A stretch of 64,000 bases of DNA from Jaltomata sinuosa (taxonomy: Eukaryota > Streptophyta > Magnoliopsida > Solanales > Solanaceae), in the NCBI GenBank assembly GCA_003996215.1, contig QJPP01002912.1:698792-762791 (forward strand). The letters are read 5' to 3'. Shown here piece by piece: positions 12,479 to 23,346 of this stretch. The translations under genes and the position numbers were made by a program. Position 1 is the stretch's first letter. Every line of letters begins with the position of its first letter. The notes below the pieces were generated by a model. The model had not been told where the DNA came from. It saw nothing but the letters and a program-made list of their open reading frames with translations, and did not search any database.

Positions 12479-13235
12479 CGAAAAGAAATAAAAAGAAAGA
12501 AGTGTGACCAAGTCCTGACTTTGGGCAGCATACATATCTCAGGTTATAAGAGAATCAGGTCACGTGTAGTTCAAGTGATTTGAGGGAATGAAAAATGAGT
12601 TGGAGAGTCGAGTGAGGCTTCGTCGAGGTTCCGGTCCGTGGATCCTGTTATTACATAAGAAGAAAATAAAAATGAAACTAGAATGGAAAAATACAAGATC
12701 CTGTCAACTCTACTTGTCTTCATTCTCTTTCTTCAGATGTTCTCCTTTTGGATCTTCAGTTATCACCTCACCTTCTGTCGGGTGGGTACCTTGATCTCAA
12801 AATTTAATCTTGAAGTTAGGATTTGAAACTTGAACTTGCAACTTGGATTGAGTCGTTGACACTCCTCTCAAGTATCGTTCGTAGAATATTCTTGGATGCT
12901 TGTTTTCTTGATCAAAAGCTAAGAAGATGACTTTTGAGACGTTGGTCGCTATATGTGTCACAGCTGACTCTAACTATCTTCGAGATTGACAATTCTTCTC
13001 TGTTCTAATCAGAGATGGGATTTCATTATTGAACATCAAACATGTGCTTGACGGATAACCTACAAGCCATAGAAAACAAACAAAAATGAATAAAATTTTC
13101 TGCCCCAGTTTGCACTAGGAGAATTTTGTGAGTTATTAGTAAAGCTATAACTAACTACTCTAAAGATATAGACAACAATGATAAAAATTTAAAATAAGTA
13201 CAAAAATAAAAAATGTGATTCTTGTTCTCAATTAT
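12479..13235 (-). mobile_element. E3 internal region b, copy of region a
   Basis: This is a near copy of 8261-9020, starting abruptly at 'aaaagaaataaaaagaaagaagtgtgac'-like sequence directly after the truncated LTR B. It is non-coding. The duplication of LTR plus internal sequence is what unequal or inter-element recombination would leave. Confidence 0.6.
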
Positions 13236-14525
13236 GCAATCAGGGGATGTCGTACCTTGCGAAGTCATAAAAGGAAAATAGAAATTTTGTGTCCTATAAT
13301 GCAATCAGGGAATGTCGCACCCTGTGAAGACATGAAAAAGAAAAATAGGAAATTCATTCCCTAAAATGCAATCAAAGAATATCGTATCCTGTGAAGACAT
13401 GAAAGAAAATAGGGATTTTGTTCCTTAAAATGCAACCAGGGAATGTTGTACCCTGTGAAGACATGAAAGAAAATAGGGATTTTTGTGCCCTAAAAATGCA
13501 ATCAGAGAATGTCGTACCCTGTGAAAACATGAAAGAAAATAAGGGTTTTTGTGCCCTAAAATGCAATCAGGGAATGTCGTACCCTGTGAAGTAATAAAAG
13601 AAAAATAGAAATTTTGTGTCCTATAATGAAACCAGGGAATGCCGCACCCTAAGAAGACATGAAAAAGAAAAATAGGGATTTTATTCCCTAAAATGCAATC
13701 AAAGAATATCGTATCCTGTGAAGACGTGAAAGAAAATAGGGATTTTGTTCCTTAAAATGCAACCAGGGAATGTTGCACCCTGTGAAGACATGAAAGAAAA
13801 TAGAGATTTTTGTGCCCTAAAAATGGAACCAGAAAATGTCGTACCCTGTGAAAACATGAAAGAAAATAAGGGTTTTTGTGCCCTAAAATGCAACCAGGGA
13901 ATGTCGTACCCTGTGAAGACATGAAACAAAATAGGGATTTTGTGCCCTAAGAATGCAAACAGGGAATGTCGTACCTTGTGAAGTCATGAAAAAAGAAATA
14001 GGAATTTTCTGCCCTAATGCAACCAGAGAATGTCGTACCCTATGAAAATATGAAAAAGAAAATAGAGATTTTGTTCCCTAAAAGCAACCAAGGAATGTCA
14101 TACCCTGTGAAGACATGAAAAATAAAATAGAAATTTGTATCCTAAAATGCAACCAGGGAATGTGATACCCTGTGAAGACAAGAGAAAAGGACATAGAAAT
14201 TTTGTGCCCTAAAGATGCAACCAGGGAATCTCGTACCCTGTGAAGTCATGAAAGAAAAGAGAGATTTTTGTGCCCTAAAAATGCAACCAGGGAATGTCGT
14301 ACCCTGTGAAATCATGAAAGAAAATAGGGGTTTTTGTGCCCTAAAATGCAACCAGGGAATGTGGTACCCTGTGAAGACAATAGAAAAGGAAATAGAGATT
14401 TTGTGCCTTAAAGATACAACCAGGGAATGTAATACCCTTTGAAGACATGAAAAAAGAAATAGGGATTTTATGCTCTAAAAATGCAACCAGGGAATGTCGT
14501 ACCCTGTGAAGTCACAAAAGAAAAT
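13236..14525 (-). repeat. Tandem array 2 of ~65-bp repeats (about 20 units, higher-order)
   Basis: These are the same unit as array 1. Heads lie near 13236, 13300, 13367, 13431, 13497, 13562, 13628, 13695, 13759, 13825, 13890, 13955, 14018, 14083, 14149, 14216, 14282, 14347, 14415 and 14482. Units 1-5 and 6-10 repeat as a block of five (~327 bp): variants such as 'caatcaaagaatatcg' (13367 and 13695) and 'gaaaacatgaaagaaaataa' (units 5 and 10) recur at that spacing. Units 15-16 and 18-19 share 'agaaaagga.atag' and 'aaagat.caacc' variants 198 bp apart, a three-unit block. Minus-strand open frames (13372-13566, 13699-13929, 14142-14351) are products of the repeat. Confidence 0.9.
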
Positions 14526-16186
14526 AGAAAAAAAAAGAAATAAAAAAAATGCCCCTTTTTTTGAAACGGGAAAACTTTAAAACTCTTTTTTTGGAAAATT
14601 GTTTATTCTTTTTTTTTAAAAAAATACCCCAGTTTTTTTTAAAACTTTTGGGGATATTAAATTTTTTTTCTGTGAGACCGAGCCTAATTGAAAGAGTGCC
14701 TACGTATCTTGCTATAGCAAGAATCATGTCAAACGTAGTTCACACAAAAAAAAAGATGATTTTTTTTTTGCTTTTCTTTAAAGGGTGTCTTTTATAAAAA
14801 ACACCGTATAATGAAGAAACAGAAATTAATTTATTGATTGATGATATCTTGACTTCAGTTGGTATCCACAATTACCATTATGCATAGGAATTTCATCAAT
14901 TACTTTCGAACAAATTCGAGGTAAACTTAGAAATAATTCTTATAGTTTCAAATGGTACCTCAAACATACTTAAATATTAACATGATTTATTCATTTTGCC
15001 TCAATCAAAGGTATATAATTCTTCTTATCCTCATGTTTCAAGTGCCCTCACCACAAATAAAGTCTAGATTCAACATCATAGAAATATTTTGATCTTATGA
15101 CATTTCAGAAGGTACTCACACTCAGAAAGATGTTCAATGCATGAAATTGAGATACCATATGCTTGGACCTCATGTAAGTATCCACTAATGTGAGAACACT
15201 CAAAATGGGATCAAGTACGACTTGTCATCGGCTTGTAGTGTAGGCTTAGGGATGAGTAGGATATTTATTTGGGATAAAGTGACTATTTCCTCCTTAAGCA
15301 TAGCACTATACCTTCGATTATTTTTTTTGTACTTTTGCACTTGATATTTATTTACTTTGCCACATCCTCTCATTTTTTCTTTGACTTTTTTTTTTAGTGA
15401 AATCTCTCACCTTTTGTTGGATTTTTTTTTTCCGTCACCCAACTTAGATCTTTGTCAGTGCGCTTAGAGACGTGGGGTCAAAGGAGGGGTTAGTGCATTT
15501 GTGCACTCAAAAAAATAAAGGCTTAAATGTGGTTATCCAACAAAAGGCTTTACGCTCAAAAGGGGGAATTCTAGGGATTATATGTCATTTGGTAGGCTTG
15601 AAAGGCACAATCAAATCAAAGAAAGCCTACAATCTTTTCCTAAGTCAAAGTATTACTCAAAATTTCGCTTCAACAGACATTCAGGCCAAGTTCGAGATCC
15701 ACAAAGCAATGTCATTGAACTTTCAATTTAAAGCTCACCACACAATGCACATGAAATGATGAGGTCGGATTCATTTTAACCCAGACTTTAGCAAGAGAAT
15801 TTCTCAAATGTCATTTAAGTATAATTAAGAGGTACCAAAAGAATATATGGTTCACAACAAAGTTGGTCCTCTCAATAATGTCAAATCACTTAATACTTTT
15901 TTTTTTCATGCACACTTCTAAATATGTTGGTACCAACCAAGTCAAGAAAAAAATCTTTTTTTTTGTGAGACCGAACCTTAAGAAAGGTTGCCTACGTATC
16001 CTGTCGAGACAAGAATCAGGTCAGACATAGTTCATGAACTTAAAAAATGAAGTAGCATTTTTTTATTTATTTTGTCTAAACGGTTCCAAAGTTGTAATTC
16101 ACTCTTAAAGTCCCTTTCTGCATTTGTTCCCCTAAAACCTTCCGACCAATCTTTGAGAATGCTAAATTTGGTATGCCGCGAATATG
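14526..16186 (-). mobile_element. E3 internal region b, distal part
   Basis: No gene is recognisable. It opens with homopolymer-rich sequence (14526-14660). It carries two copies of a module with TGTGAGACCG, 'gcctacgtatc' and 'aagaatca.gtca' (14671-14744 and 15964-16034). Between them is 1.2 kb of unique-looking sequence, where the open frame 15472-15759 (95 codons, plus) has no family resemblance. It ends in a run of A at 16187-16204, where it joins LTR C. Confidence 0.5.
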
Positions 16187-18610
16187 CAAAAAAAAAAAAA
16201 AAAGGAGTGAGACACACCTCGAGTCCCGTGGTTCTAGCACGGTTGCTTCATTAACTTATAAATGCCTTCGATTAATCTTTTGGATTATGTTTATTAGCTT
16301 AACAAACTGCTTATTTACCGCCTTTTGATTTATTTTAAAACTGATTTAAACTATTTTATTTTATTAATGTGTGGCTTACCGATACCAATGCTTTCCAGTC
16401 TTACCACGGATTTTGATATGTTTCTCACGCCTTTGAAGGCATTTATGGATCGTCCCCATATACCCGAGTCTTAATAAGCATCTAGCGTACTTAAAATTTA
16501 TCCGTCCCAATTAATCGGCTTTGAAATGGTAAGTTAATTTTAGTAAATTGAATTGTCGGTAGCAGTGCTTTCCAATTTTATAATTAATTATTATTTATAA
16601 ATTTCTTTGGGTTAAGAATCTAAACTCAATCTTCTCTAAGTAATTTTCCTTTTTGACAGTGATGTTGGAGCTAATTTACAATCCAACTCATTTTTTTCAT
16701 ACGTCATTAATTAATTAGACCTTAAGCTTTGTTCTAGGCCTAATTCTCTACAAGTTTAAAAGTTACTCCTCGGCTCGAGCGAAGCAATGACAAAATACAT
16801 ACAACTTAAACAATAATAATTCCCTTTATGCAAATATGATATTACTATACAAATAACAATGATAACTTGTAATTAAAAACAAAAACTCTAAAAAAATATA
16901 ATAACAATGATCAGTTTATATAAGTCATGAAAAATATGCCGAACAACATTCACATTAAAATATAATGCCTGACTACATATTTTAAAGATTTATTAATTTT
17001 TGTTCTTTTCATGCTAAAACAATATATAAAAAATTAAAAAAAATAACTTAAACCCATATGCAGTTCCGAATATTATAGATGAGATCGATATTCTTAAGTG
17101 ACATATTTAAATAGGAAAATAGTAGTTAATGTTTGTTGAACTAAACAGTAATGAGAAAAAAAATGTATTGAACCAAAATAAGTTACAAAATCCCCAAACT
17201 GATTTTAACTTCTTTTAAAATAAATCTAAAACATACACTTTTCATACAAGTGTTGCACATATTATATCATTTTAGACATTATTAATAATATGGACACCTA
17301 ACATCTTTTTTTTTAGCAATTAAGATGAAAAGATCTACTAACTGTAACTTATTTTTAGAACAATATTCTACATAATATGTTTTTGTTACTAACTAAATTC
17401 GTCATTTCAGCCTATTAATCTAAACATGTATCATCATCAAAATATCAAAATATTTTTATCTCGGACAACTTAAACATGTTATAAACTGTGGGCTATTATA
17501 AGACTTTTACACTAAATTTAACGATACAAAAAGAATCCGAACATACTTCATATTATCACATCAAAGAATATTAACAGATTGAACACATATAAAATTTGAA
17601 CAACTTCATAATAAAAAAAATCATGTAAATAATCAATTTCACATGTTAATCAAATACATGAAAACGTTTATATAACTTTGTTCACATTTCGATTCACAAT
17701 ATTAAAGCTACAAAAATAAAGAAAAAGAACTTAGTGGGAACCTATTTGATGGACGAAAGAAAATAAAAGCAAGGATGACGTAACCGAAAACTCCGAACAA
17801 AAATTGAACTCCAACTCATGAATTTGGAAATGCTCACTGTTTTCTTTTTCTTTTTCTGACTTTTCCTCTCTTTTCCTTTTCTGTCTCTTCCCTTTTTTTT
17901 CTCTCTCTCTCTCTTCTTTCTTTTTCTTACTTCTGTTCTTCTCTTTTTGTTTCTTTTTCCGTGTTCTCTCTGTGTTGTCGTGTTTTTTTTTCTTTTTACC
18001 GTGTGTGTGTTACTATATATAGAGGTATGGATTGTTGTGTGTGAGAGTGTCACAGATTGTAGGAGTGGAGGGAGTACGTGGGGTGAATGGGTTAGTGGGA
18101 GGTTGGGAAGTTTAGGGGGGTTAGAAGTTTTCTTCTTTCTTTTCTTAAAAATAATAATAATAATAATTCAAAATAATTTATATATAATAGTATTATATAA
18201 AATAGTATATATAATAGCATATATAAAAATGTATATATAAAATAGTATATATACAACAATGAATAAAAAGTAGTATATATAAACTAGTATATATATAATA
18301 GTACATATAAAAATAGTAACTAATTATTTGGACTAACAAAAATATATACTAAAAATAAAATGTAACTAAGAAAATATTAAAATTACTAGCTTATTTATTA
18401 AAATCTATATTAAAAGAAAAATACATTTTTAAAAGCAGATAAAAACAAACGTATCATAAAACTGTGACACTATTATTTTATTTTCCAAATCTTTTAAAAT
18501 AAACTTGTTAAATATAGGGTAAAATAAAAATGTCTAATTAAATTCAAAAAGAAATATTTAATAATAAAAAGTGTAAAACTTTAGGTTCGGTCAAAAATTA
18601 GGTGTTCACA
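16187..18610 (-). repeat. E3 LTR C (5' LTR, inner end deleted)
   Basis: It matches LTR A from A position ~5751 to the end with few differences. The first ~220 bp of the LTR in plus-strand terms are missing, including the AGTCGCCACTT block, and are replaced by a junction in an A-run. That deletion also removed the site where a primer-binding site should lie. The outer end is intact (GGTGTTCACA) and is followed by the TTAAT duplication. A TATA-like site is at 18013-18022. A and C are each other's closest match, as expected of the original LTR pair. Confidence 0.8.
18013..18022 (-). promoter_or_regulatory. TATA box of E3 LTR C
   Basis: CTATATATAG sits in the same LTR position as the site at 7564-7573. 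As the 5' LTR copy, this would have driven transcription of E3 toward lower coordinates. Confidence 0.5.
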
Positions 18611-18615
18611 TTAAT
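18611..18615. repeat. Target site duplication of E3, right copy
   Basis: TTAAT is identical to 5526-5530. See the left copy. Confidence 0.9.
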
Positions 18616-18756
18616 TTTGTAGGTACTTATTTTGTGGAAAACATTCAAGATATTCCTATTGCAGCAAATAAGATTCTGAACATGGATAAGGTGAGCATGC
18701 GTCACTTAAGGCTTACTCAACTACATAATTTTGGTTCTAGTTCTTCTATCACATAG
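18616..18756 (+). pseudogene. LINE reverse transcriptase RNase H tail, part 2
   Basis: This is an open stretch of 46 codons ending in TAG at 18754-18756. It continues in the frame of 5465-5530 once E3 and one target copy are set aside. It contains a 'DIPIAANKIL' and 'NMDKVSMRHLR' segment. In plant L1-type LINEs the RNase H-like region ends with a similar 'LP...R.IL..DK...P..R' pattern. That no stop or shift occurs in the 68 codons around the insertion site shows the frame was intact locally when E3 inserted and has changed little since. Confidence 0.68.
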
Positions 18757-19822
18757 CATGCACTAAATTGAATTAGAATAAGATACATATACTCTAATGT
18801 AATACCTGAAATAAGTTCATATAGTCTGTTCACTATGCCACCTGGTGAGATTTTAAAGTGTACAATGGTTACAGACTAAGTCATAGGCATTAGGCAATGT
18901 ATTTTTTTATTGTTTTCAGGTAAGTCGTGATTCCTGTTGTTTTTTTAGTTTAGAGATGCTTGGTTGCTTCTTGTTCACTGGTCTTTTACCCTAAAATTCT
19001 CCCCATGATGTGTGGTATTAATCTCCTCGAGGTTCATCCTATCAAAGCAGAATTATAGGAAAAGGTTAGTGAGTAATGAGTGACCTCACATCCAATAAAC
19101 AACAACAATAAATTAATTAATCTTTACACTGGCACTAGAACCTAGAGGTTATCCTTTAATGTGGGGTATTTGCTTCTTTGAAGCTCATTCTATCAAAGAT
19201 AATCAATAGGGAAAGGTATAGAGTTTTGACCTGCTAGTTTAATGGAGGAAGATTAAGAAGTGTGGTTAATGAAAATTACTAGATAGATCTAAGACCCACT
19301 ATAACAAATCACACCAATAACAAAGATCTACAGTTGCAGCAATCCCAAATTCGAAAATGAACATGAACAAGAATGAACGAATTGGAGGAGTACATGCCAA
19401 ACAACGGCAAATTAAGATCATTTCAGGCTTCCCCATCACAACAACGAATCAACTTTGGTGATGGAGGCATTGGAAGGTTCAATTTTTCTAGCTCAGTGCA
19501 AGCATACAAAATACAAGGCTATGGCATTAGTTCTCTGAGACAGTGGTTGAAAAATCAAGTTGGAAGAGATATCTTACCAGATTTCACCAGCGATTTCAGC
19601 TCCTAGATTAGATGTTTCGAGATTCCACCAGCAATCTGAGCCTACTTTTCCCTTTTGTCTTTTCATTTTCCTCTTTTGTTATTAGCTTTTTGTTCTTAGC
19701 TTTTATTTTATTTCTCTATTTGCTAGGTTGGGTCGATTGGTCCTGACTCAGTTTTTTGTGTTGTTGGACTAATTTTTATTCAATAAAAGGCTCAATGAGC
19801 CCAATCTTTGATTTAAAAAAAA
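18757..19822 (+). mobile_element. Probable LINE 3' untranslated region with poly(A) tail
   Basis: The region follows the LINE stop codon and ends with AATAAA at 19782-19787, 'ctcaatgagcccaatc', and a short A-run at 19815-19822, as expected for the 3' end of a LINE. Two imperfect direct repeats around 'gaggttcatcctatcaaag' (near 19030) and 'gaagctcattctatcaaag' (near 19180) lie in it. The frame 19373-19606 (77 codons) is unrecognised. At about 1.07 kb it is long for a LINE 3' UTR, so part may be other sequence. Confidence 0.45.
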
Positions 19823-20329
19823 TTGTTCAAGAAAGATTGATATAACCTAGTTTTCGGTGATACTTCTTCAACACAGGGTCCGTTGATCAGAGGACCGCCA
19901 CCAATAGGTTGGAATCTATAAGGAGATACTGGAACAAATTATCCATACCCAAAGTCGACAATCCATGCATCGTAAGAAGGGGTTATTTCAAATTAGTTCT
20001 ACCAATACGTGAGACTCACCCACAAAATTTCTGGCCAAAGGATTCTGTGAAGTTAAAATTGAAATAAGGAATTGTAGTCACTTTCCAGTTTCTAGCAATA
20101 ATAGAACTCCGGTGATGCTAAACTGTCACCAAACTTAGGTGACACCAAGTCAAAGACCAAATTCTAGCGAGGTAGTAGACCCACTTAAGCAAAAGCTCTG
20201 ATACCATGTAAATATATGACACATGGTGGTACACGTCAGTACAAATCTACATATTCCATTGCTAATTTTTCTTCTTATGACCACTTGTCTCATGCATCTA
20301 GTTATTCCATTGCCTTTATAGACTCTATC
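19823..20329 (-). other. Unassigned stretch with an orphan primer-binding site
   Basis: No coding frame of interest was found. On the minus strand, 20206-20195 is a perfect TGGTATCAGAGC. It is preceded by 'tatatttaca', which could be the end of an LTR. This would make 20207-20329 the tail of a minus-strand 5' LTR, probably copia-like, and 19823-20194 its leader, with E4 inserted into the LTR. No second LTR or gag was found, so this remains inference. Confidence 0.35.
20195..20206 (-). promoter_or_regulatory. Primer-binding site matching tRNA-iMet
   Basis: The minus strand reads TGGTATCAGAGC, exactly complementary to the 3' end of plant initiator tRNA-Met, which primes most copia and many gypsy elements. 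It directly follows a '...ttaca' LTR-like end. Confidence 0.5.
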
Positions 20330-23015
20330 TGTCATGCCCTAAACTAGGGGAGGTGCGACTGGCACTCGATACCTTGTTCGACTGAGTTAGCCACTAAAAT
20401 ATACTAGCTAACTAAACTGTGTGCCTAAAAAGTCAGGCAGTACAACATCTAAACTACTAAGCCTGGACCATTAAGGTCATAACCTGAATGATAATAAGTC
20501 ATATAGACAAAGATAGACAAGCGAAAAATAATGAAGTAGTGGCTGGCTGACGAGGCCGCAACTGAAGACATACATACATACATATATAAACATGCCAAGC
20601 CTATGGGGCTGGAGACTAGAAGCTGCAAGAAGAAACCCATAATACCATGTCCATAATAGCCTCTAAGAGTTTCATAAGAACTGGTCGGGACAAGGCCCCG
20701 ACTATACCCAAATTGTACAACAAAAGTAAACATCCTCTAATAGCCCCAGGAAAAAGTGGAGCTTACCAACTCAGAGTTGAACCTCGAATCCTAGTGGAGG
20801 GGTCGATTAGAACCCCTATCTGGATCTGCATGTACGAAACAAAAATGCAGCGTCCCCAGGAAATGGGATGTCAGTACAAATAAAAATATACTGGCAATAG
20901 GCCTCATCTATGTCTCATACGTATAAATATAGGCAATAGGCCTTATACCTCCTGATTATAGCCTGGGAGTAAAATGCATAGCATGTCATGTCATGGATTC
21001 ATAATGCATATATTTCATGTTATTTCTAATCTTGGCCTATTGGTACTCTTTATTGTTATAATCTCGTAATTGCTTTCGTATAACATGTAAATACCTCGTA
21101 GAACCTCATATATTTTTAGAACTTAAGTAGCCCTCGAGGAGTCCGTTTATTCTCTCCGTCTGAGCTTTCAAAGATATACCGACCTACGGCATCTGATGGT
21201 CAGATGCCGTAGGTCGTCTTCTAACATTACCGACATTTCGGGTTTTCATAAATTTCACATAAGATAAAAGCTCTTTTCATCATCAGAAACAACCAGATTT
21301 CCGCCCTCTTGCATTGCATTACCATAACGAAAAGAAAAAAGAATGAAAAAAAAAAGATTGCTCTTGTGACTCGGGATGAACCTTTATATAAACTTGAACA
21401 CTTAACTCAACTTTAGAAATATAACTTAAACCTGTGGATAATCATAAAGAGCTTAGGGTGCTTCACTTAGTTTCTATATATGTTTCCCTAATAGTTTGTA
21501 AAAGATAGCATTTTAAAAAAACCACGTCCTTTAGTAGTTTAAACATACAAGCTACATTTTAGTGTTTTGGAAATCGACGTATTATTTTAAAGTTTTTTAA
21601 AAATTATTTTTACAAGGAAGGAGGATTGATTGCAAATTCTTAATATTCCTTTGTAATTATTTTAAGTTACAACATCCAAAGAAGAATAAGAATTCATACA
21701 TATGGACGGACATATAGTTAAGAAAGTCGACAAAATAATATATAGATGTCGAATATCTAATATAACGAACAAGTAGAATATCAATATAATAGAATCACGA
21801 AAATACTTCAGCTGCGATCTCAATGCCTTTCACAGAATGTCTTTCCAACAATAAAATAGTAAAATATCATATGTGACGATATATAAATTTTCCTAGAATT
21901 CATGCTCAAAGGAAGGATTAAGCTTAGCCTTTACATACCTTACCAACGAATATCTGAACGCTCATAGTTCCTTCACAAACATTGTTCCTTAGGTTCTAAG
22001 CTTCACAAACACTATATATACGTAACTTATATGCACCTATAATTAGTTTATAATAAAGCTTAAATTGGCAAATTTGCCATAGGATCATAACTTGACGAAA
22101 ATCCATAGAACTTCACAAAAATGATCATAAAAGAGTCCTGATATGATTACCTTAGAAAACCAAGTGTAAATATTGAAGAACCACCAAGAACTACCAAGTT
22201 CTATCTTCTGAAACTAGCTTTATATGTGGCTAATCAAAGGGGAAAACAATTGCCACGAGTAGAGATTGCATTTCTAGGCACGGAGCAAACTTTAGCGATA
22301 GAAATCACCAAAAATGTACCTTGATCACTCAAGAACTCTTTTGTTACTCTCTCCTATGTTTCTCCCTATTTCATAACTGTTTTGGAATTTTTTTTACAAC
22401 TTAAAATGTCAATAGGAAGATTAATTCTAATTTTGATCTGACCCGATTCACGAACCGGTTTTAGCATAGATAGTCAACGATAAAATAGTCATAACTCTTT
22501 AATCCAATATTGGTTTGATGTGAGGTTTTGTGCATCGAAAACTAGACTCGTAGACCTTCAATTTGGTAGGTCGGGAACTCTCTAACTCATTATATATTGG
22601 GAGAAAATCTCTGAGCCATTTGACCCAAAGTTCAGAAAATATATTATAGGAACATACGATAACTTTTGCCAATTTTTATTTCATAACTTGCTTGACTTCA
22701 AACTTAACATACGACCATTATGTGATTATAATACCTAATATCACATCTTTCTTAGCATACTAGACACTCTTAGTCTCACTCCAAAGGTACGGGTTAATTT
22801 CAACCTTCCGAACGAGCGAGGTGTTACACGAGACATTTTTTTAACTCAAACTTTTATTTAAGGGCTTCCCTTGACCTAAAACTTTAATTTAATTCTTTGA
22901 TATTACCACCCATTCGCAACCTTATTCTTCCAACGTGCTACACCAAGTCATATACACCTTATACACTCACGCCATGCTACATATATTATGCAGAAAAAGA
23001 ACATAGGGTCTCACA
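20330..23015 (-). repeat. E4 3' LTR (2.7 kb)
   Basis: On the minus strand it begins TGTGAGACCC at 23015 and ends ...GGGCATGACA at 20330. It directly follows a polypurine tract and the pol pseudogene, so this is the 3' LTR. The first part (22540-22930) is related to the E1 LTR. A perfect 17-bp inverted repeat lies at 21180-21216. An ACAT microsatellite runs at about 20570-20585. Confidence 0.78.
21180..21216. repeat. Perfect 17-bp inverted repeat with 3-base loop
   Basis: The left arm, CGACCTACGGCATCTGA (21180-21196), is followed by TGG and an exact reverse complement (21200-21216). The flanking bases do not pair. The structure would fold into a stable hairpin as DNA or RNA from either strand. 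Confidence 0.93.
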
Positions 23016-23029
23016 TTCTCCCCCCCTTT
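23016..23029 (-). promoter_or_regulatory. Polypurine tract of E4
   Basis: The minus strand reads AAAGGGGGGGAGAA or one G longer, directly before the LTR start. The conserved 'ggggacgaatgttctt' motif lies just upstream. It marks the plus-strand priming site. Confidence 0.75.
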
Positions 23030-23346
23030 AAGAACATTCGTCCCCAAATGGATCAAAACAATTCCTTGGTTTTATTTTTTTGCCGATAATATGTTATGTG
23101 CGAGGCTATATTTGTTACGTTCGCAAATCTTAAATCCAATTCTGAAAATTTCAACTACAAGGCTTCATATAGCTATCTCGCGATAAGACATATAAATTGC
23201 ACTTTCAAGTTATTTAAAATCCAATTAAGTTATTGTCAAGGAATAATTTTCAATTATTGAAATGCGACTCACCTTAAGTCATAAATAGCTAGGGGTACTT
23301 CTTCCTCATTTCCTCCTCAACTTCCTATGTCATTTCCTCGACATTG
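23030..23346 (-). mobile_element. E4 spacer between pol and the polypurine tract
   Basis: Non-coding, AT-rich tail. Its first bases hold the reverse complement of 'gatccatttggggacgaatg', the motif shared in decayed form with E1, E5 and E11. Nothing else is recognisable. Confidence 0.5.

Larger units (their letters stand above)
5531..18610 (-). mobile_element. E3: 13-kb non-autonomous LTR retrotransposon with three LTR-like blocks
   Basis: The element spans exactly from TGTCATACCC to GGTGTTCACA and is flanked by TTAAT duplications. On the minus strand it starts TGTGAACACC. Just inside the left LTR the minus strand carries a polypurine tract, AAAGAGGGGCATTC, which places the 3' LTR at 5531-8171 and sets the orientation. 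Block order is LTR A, internal a, LTR B, internal b, LTR C. No gag, protease, reverse transcriptase or integrase is recognisable in any frame, so it must have moved in trans. No primer-binding site was found; the place where it would lie, next to LTR C, is deleted. The LTR type (AGTCGCCACTT motif, 'gagtcccgtggttctagcacgg') matches abundant Solanaceae repeats as I remember them. The lineage, possibly Tat/Ogre-like, is uncertain. Confidence 0.8.

Noticed and set aside
13372..14442. Repeat-encoded proteins on either strand
   Set aside because: Frames stay open only where adjacent units keep phase. Most units are 65 bp and shift the frame, and both strands give equal ORFs, so coding is not supported.
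9022..14525. CRISPR-like array appearance of regularly spaced repeats
   Set aside because: The ~65-bp units follow each other directly with no variable spacers, lie in a plant LTR element, and no cas-like genes exist. This is an ordinary tandem repeat.
17742..18053. Lys/Arg-rich minus-strand ORF
   Set aside because: It is the translation of the C/T-rich low-complexity tract of LTR C, next to its TATA box.
20195..20206. Possible tRNA gene because of the tRNA-Met match
   Set aside because: Only the 12 bases complementary to the tRNA 3' end are present; no cloverleaf arms surround it. It is a primer-binding site.
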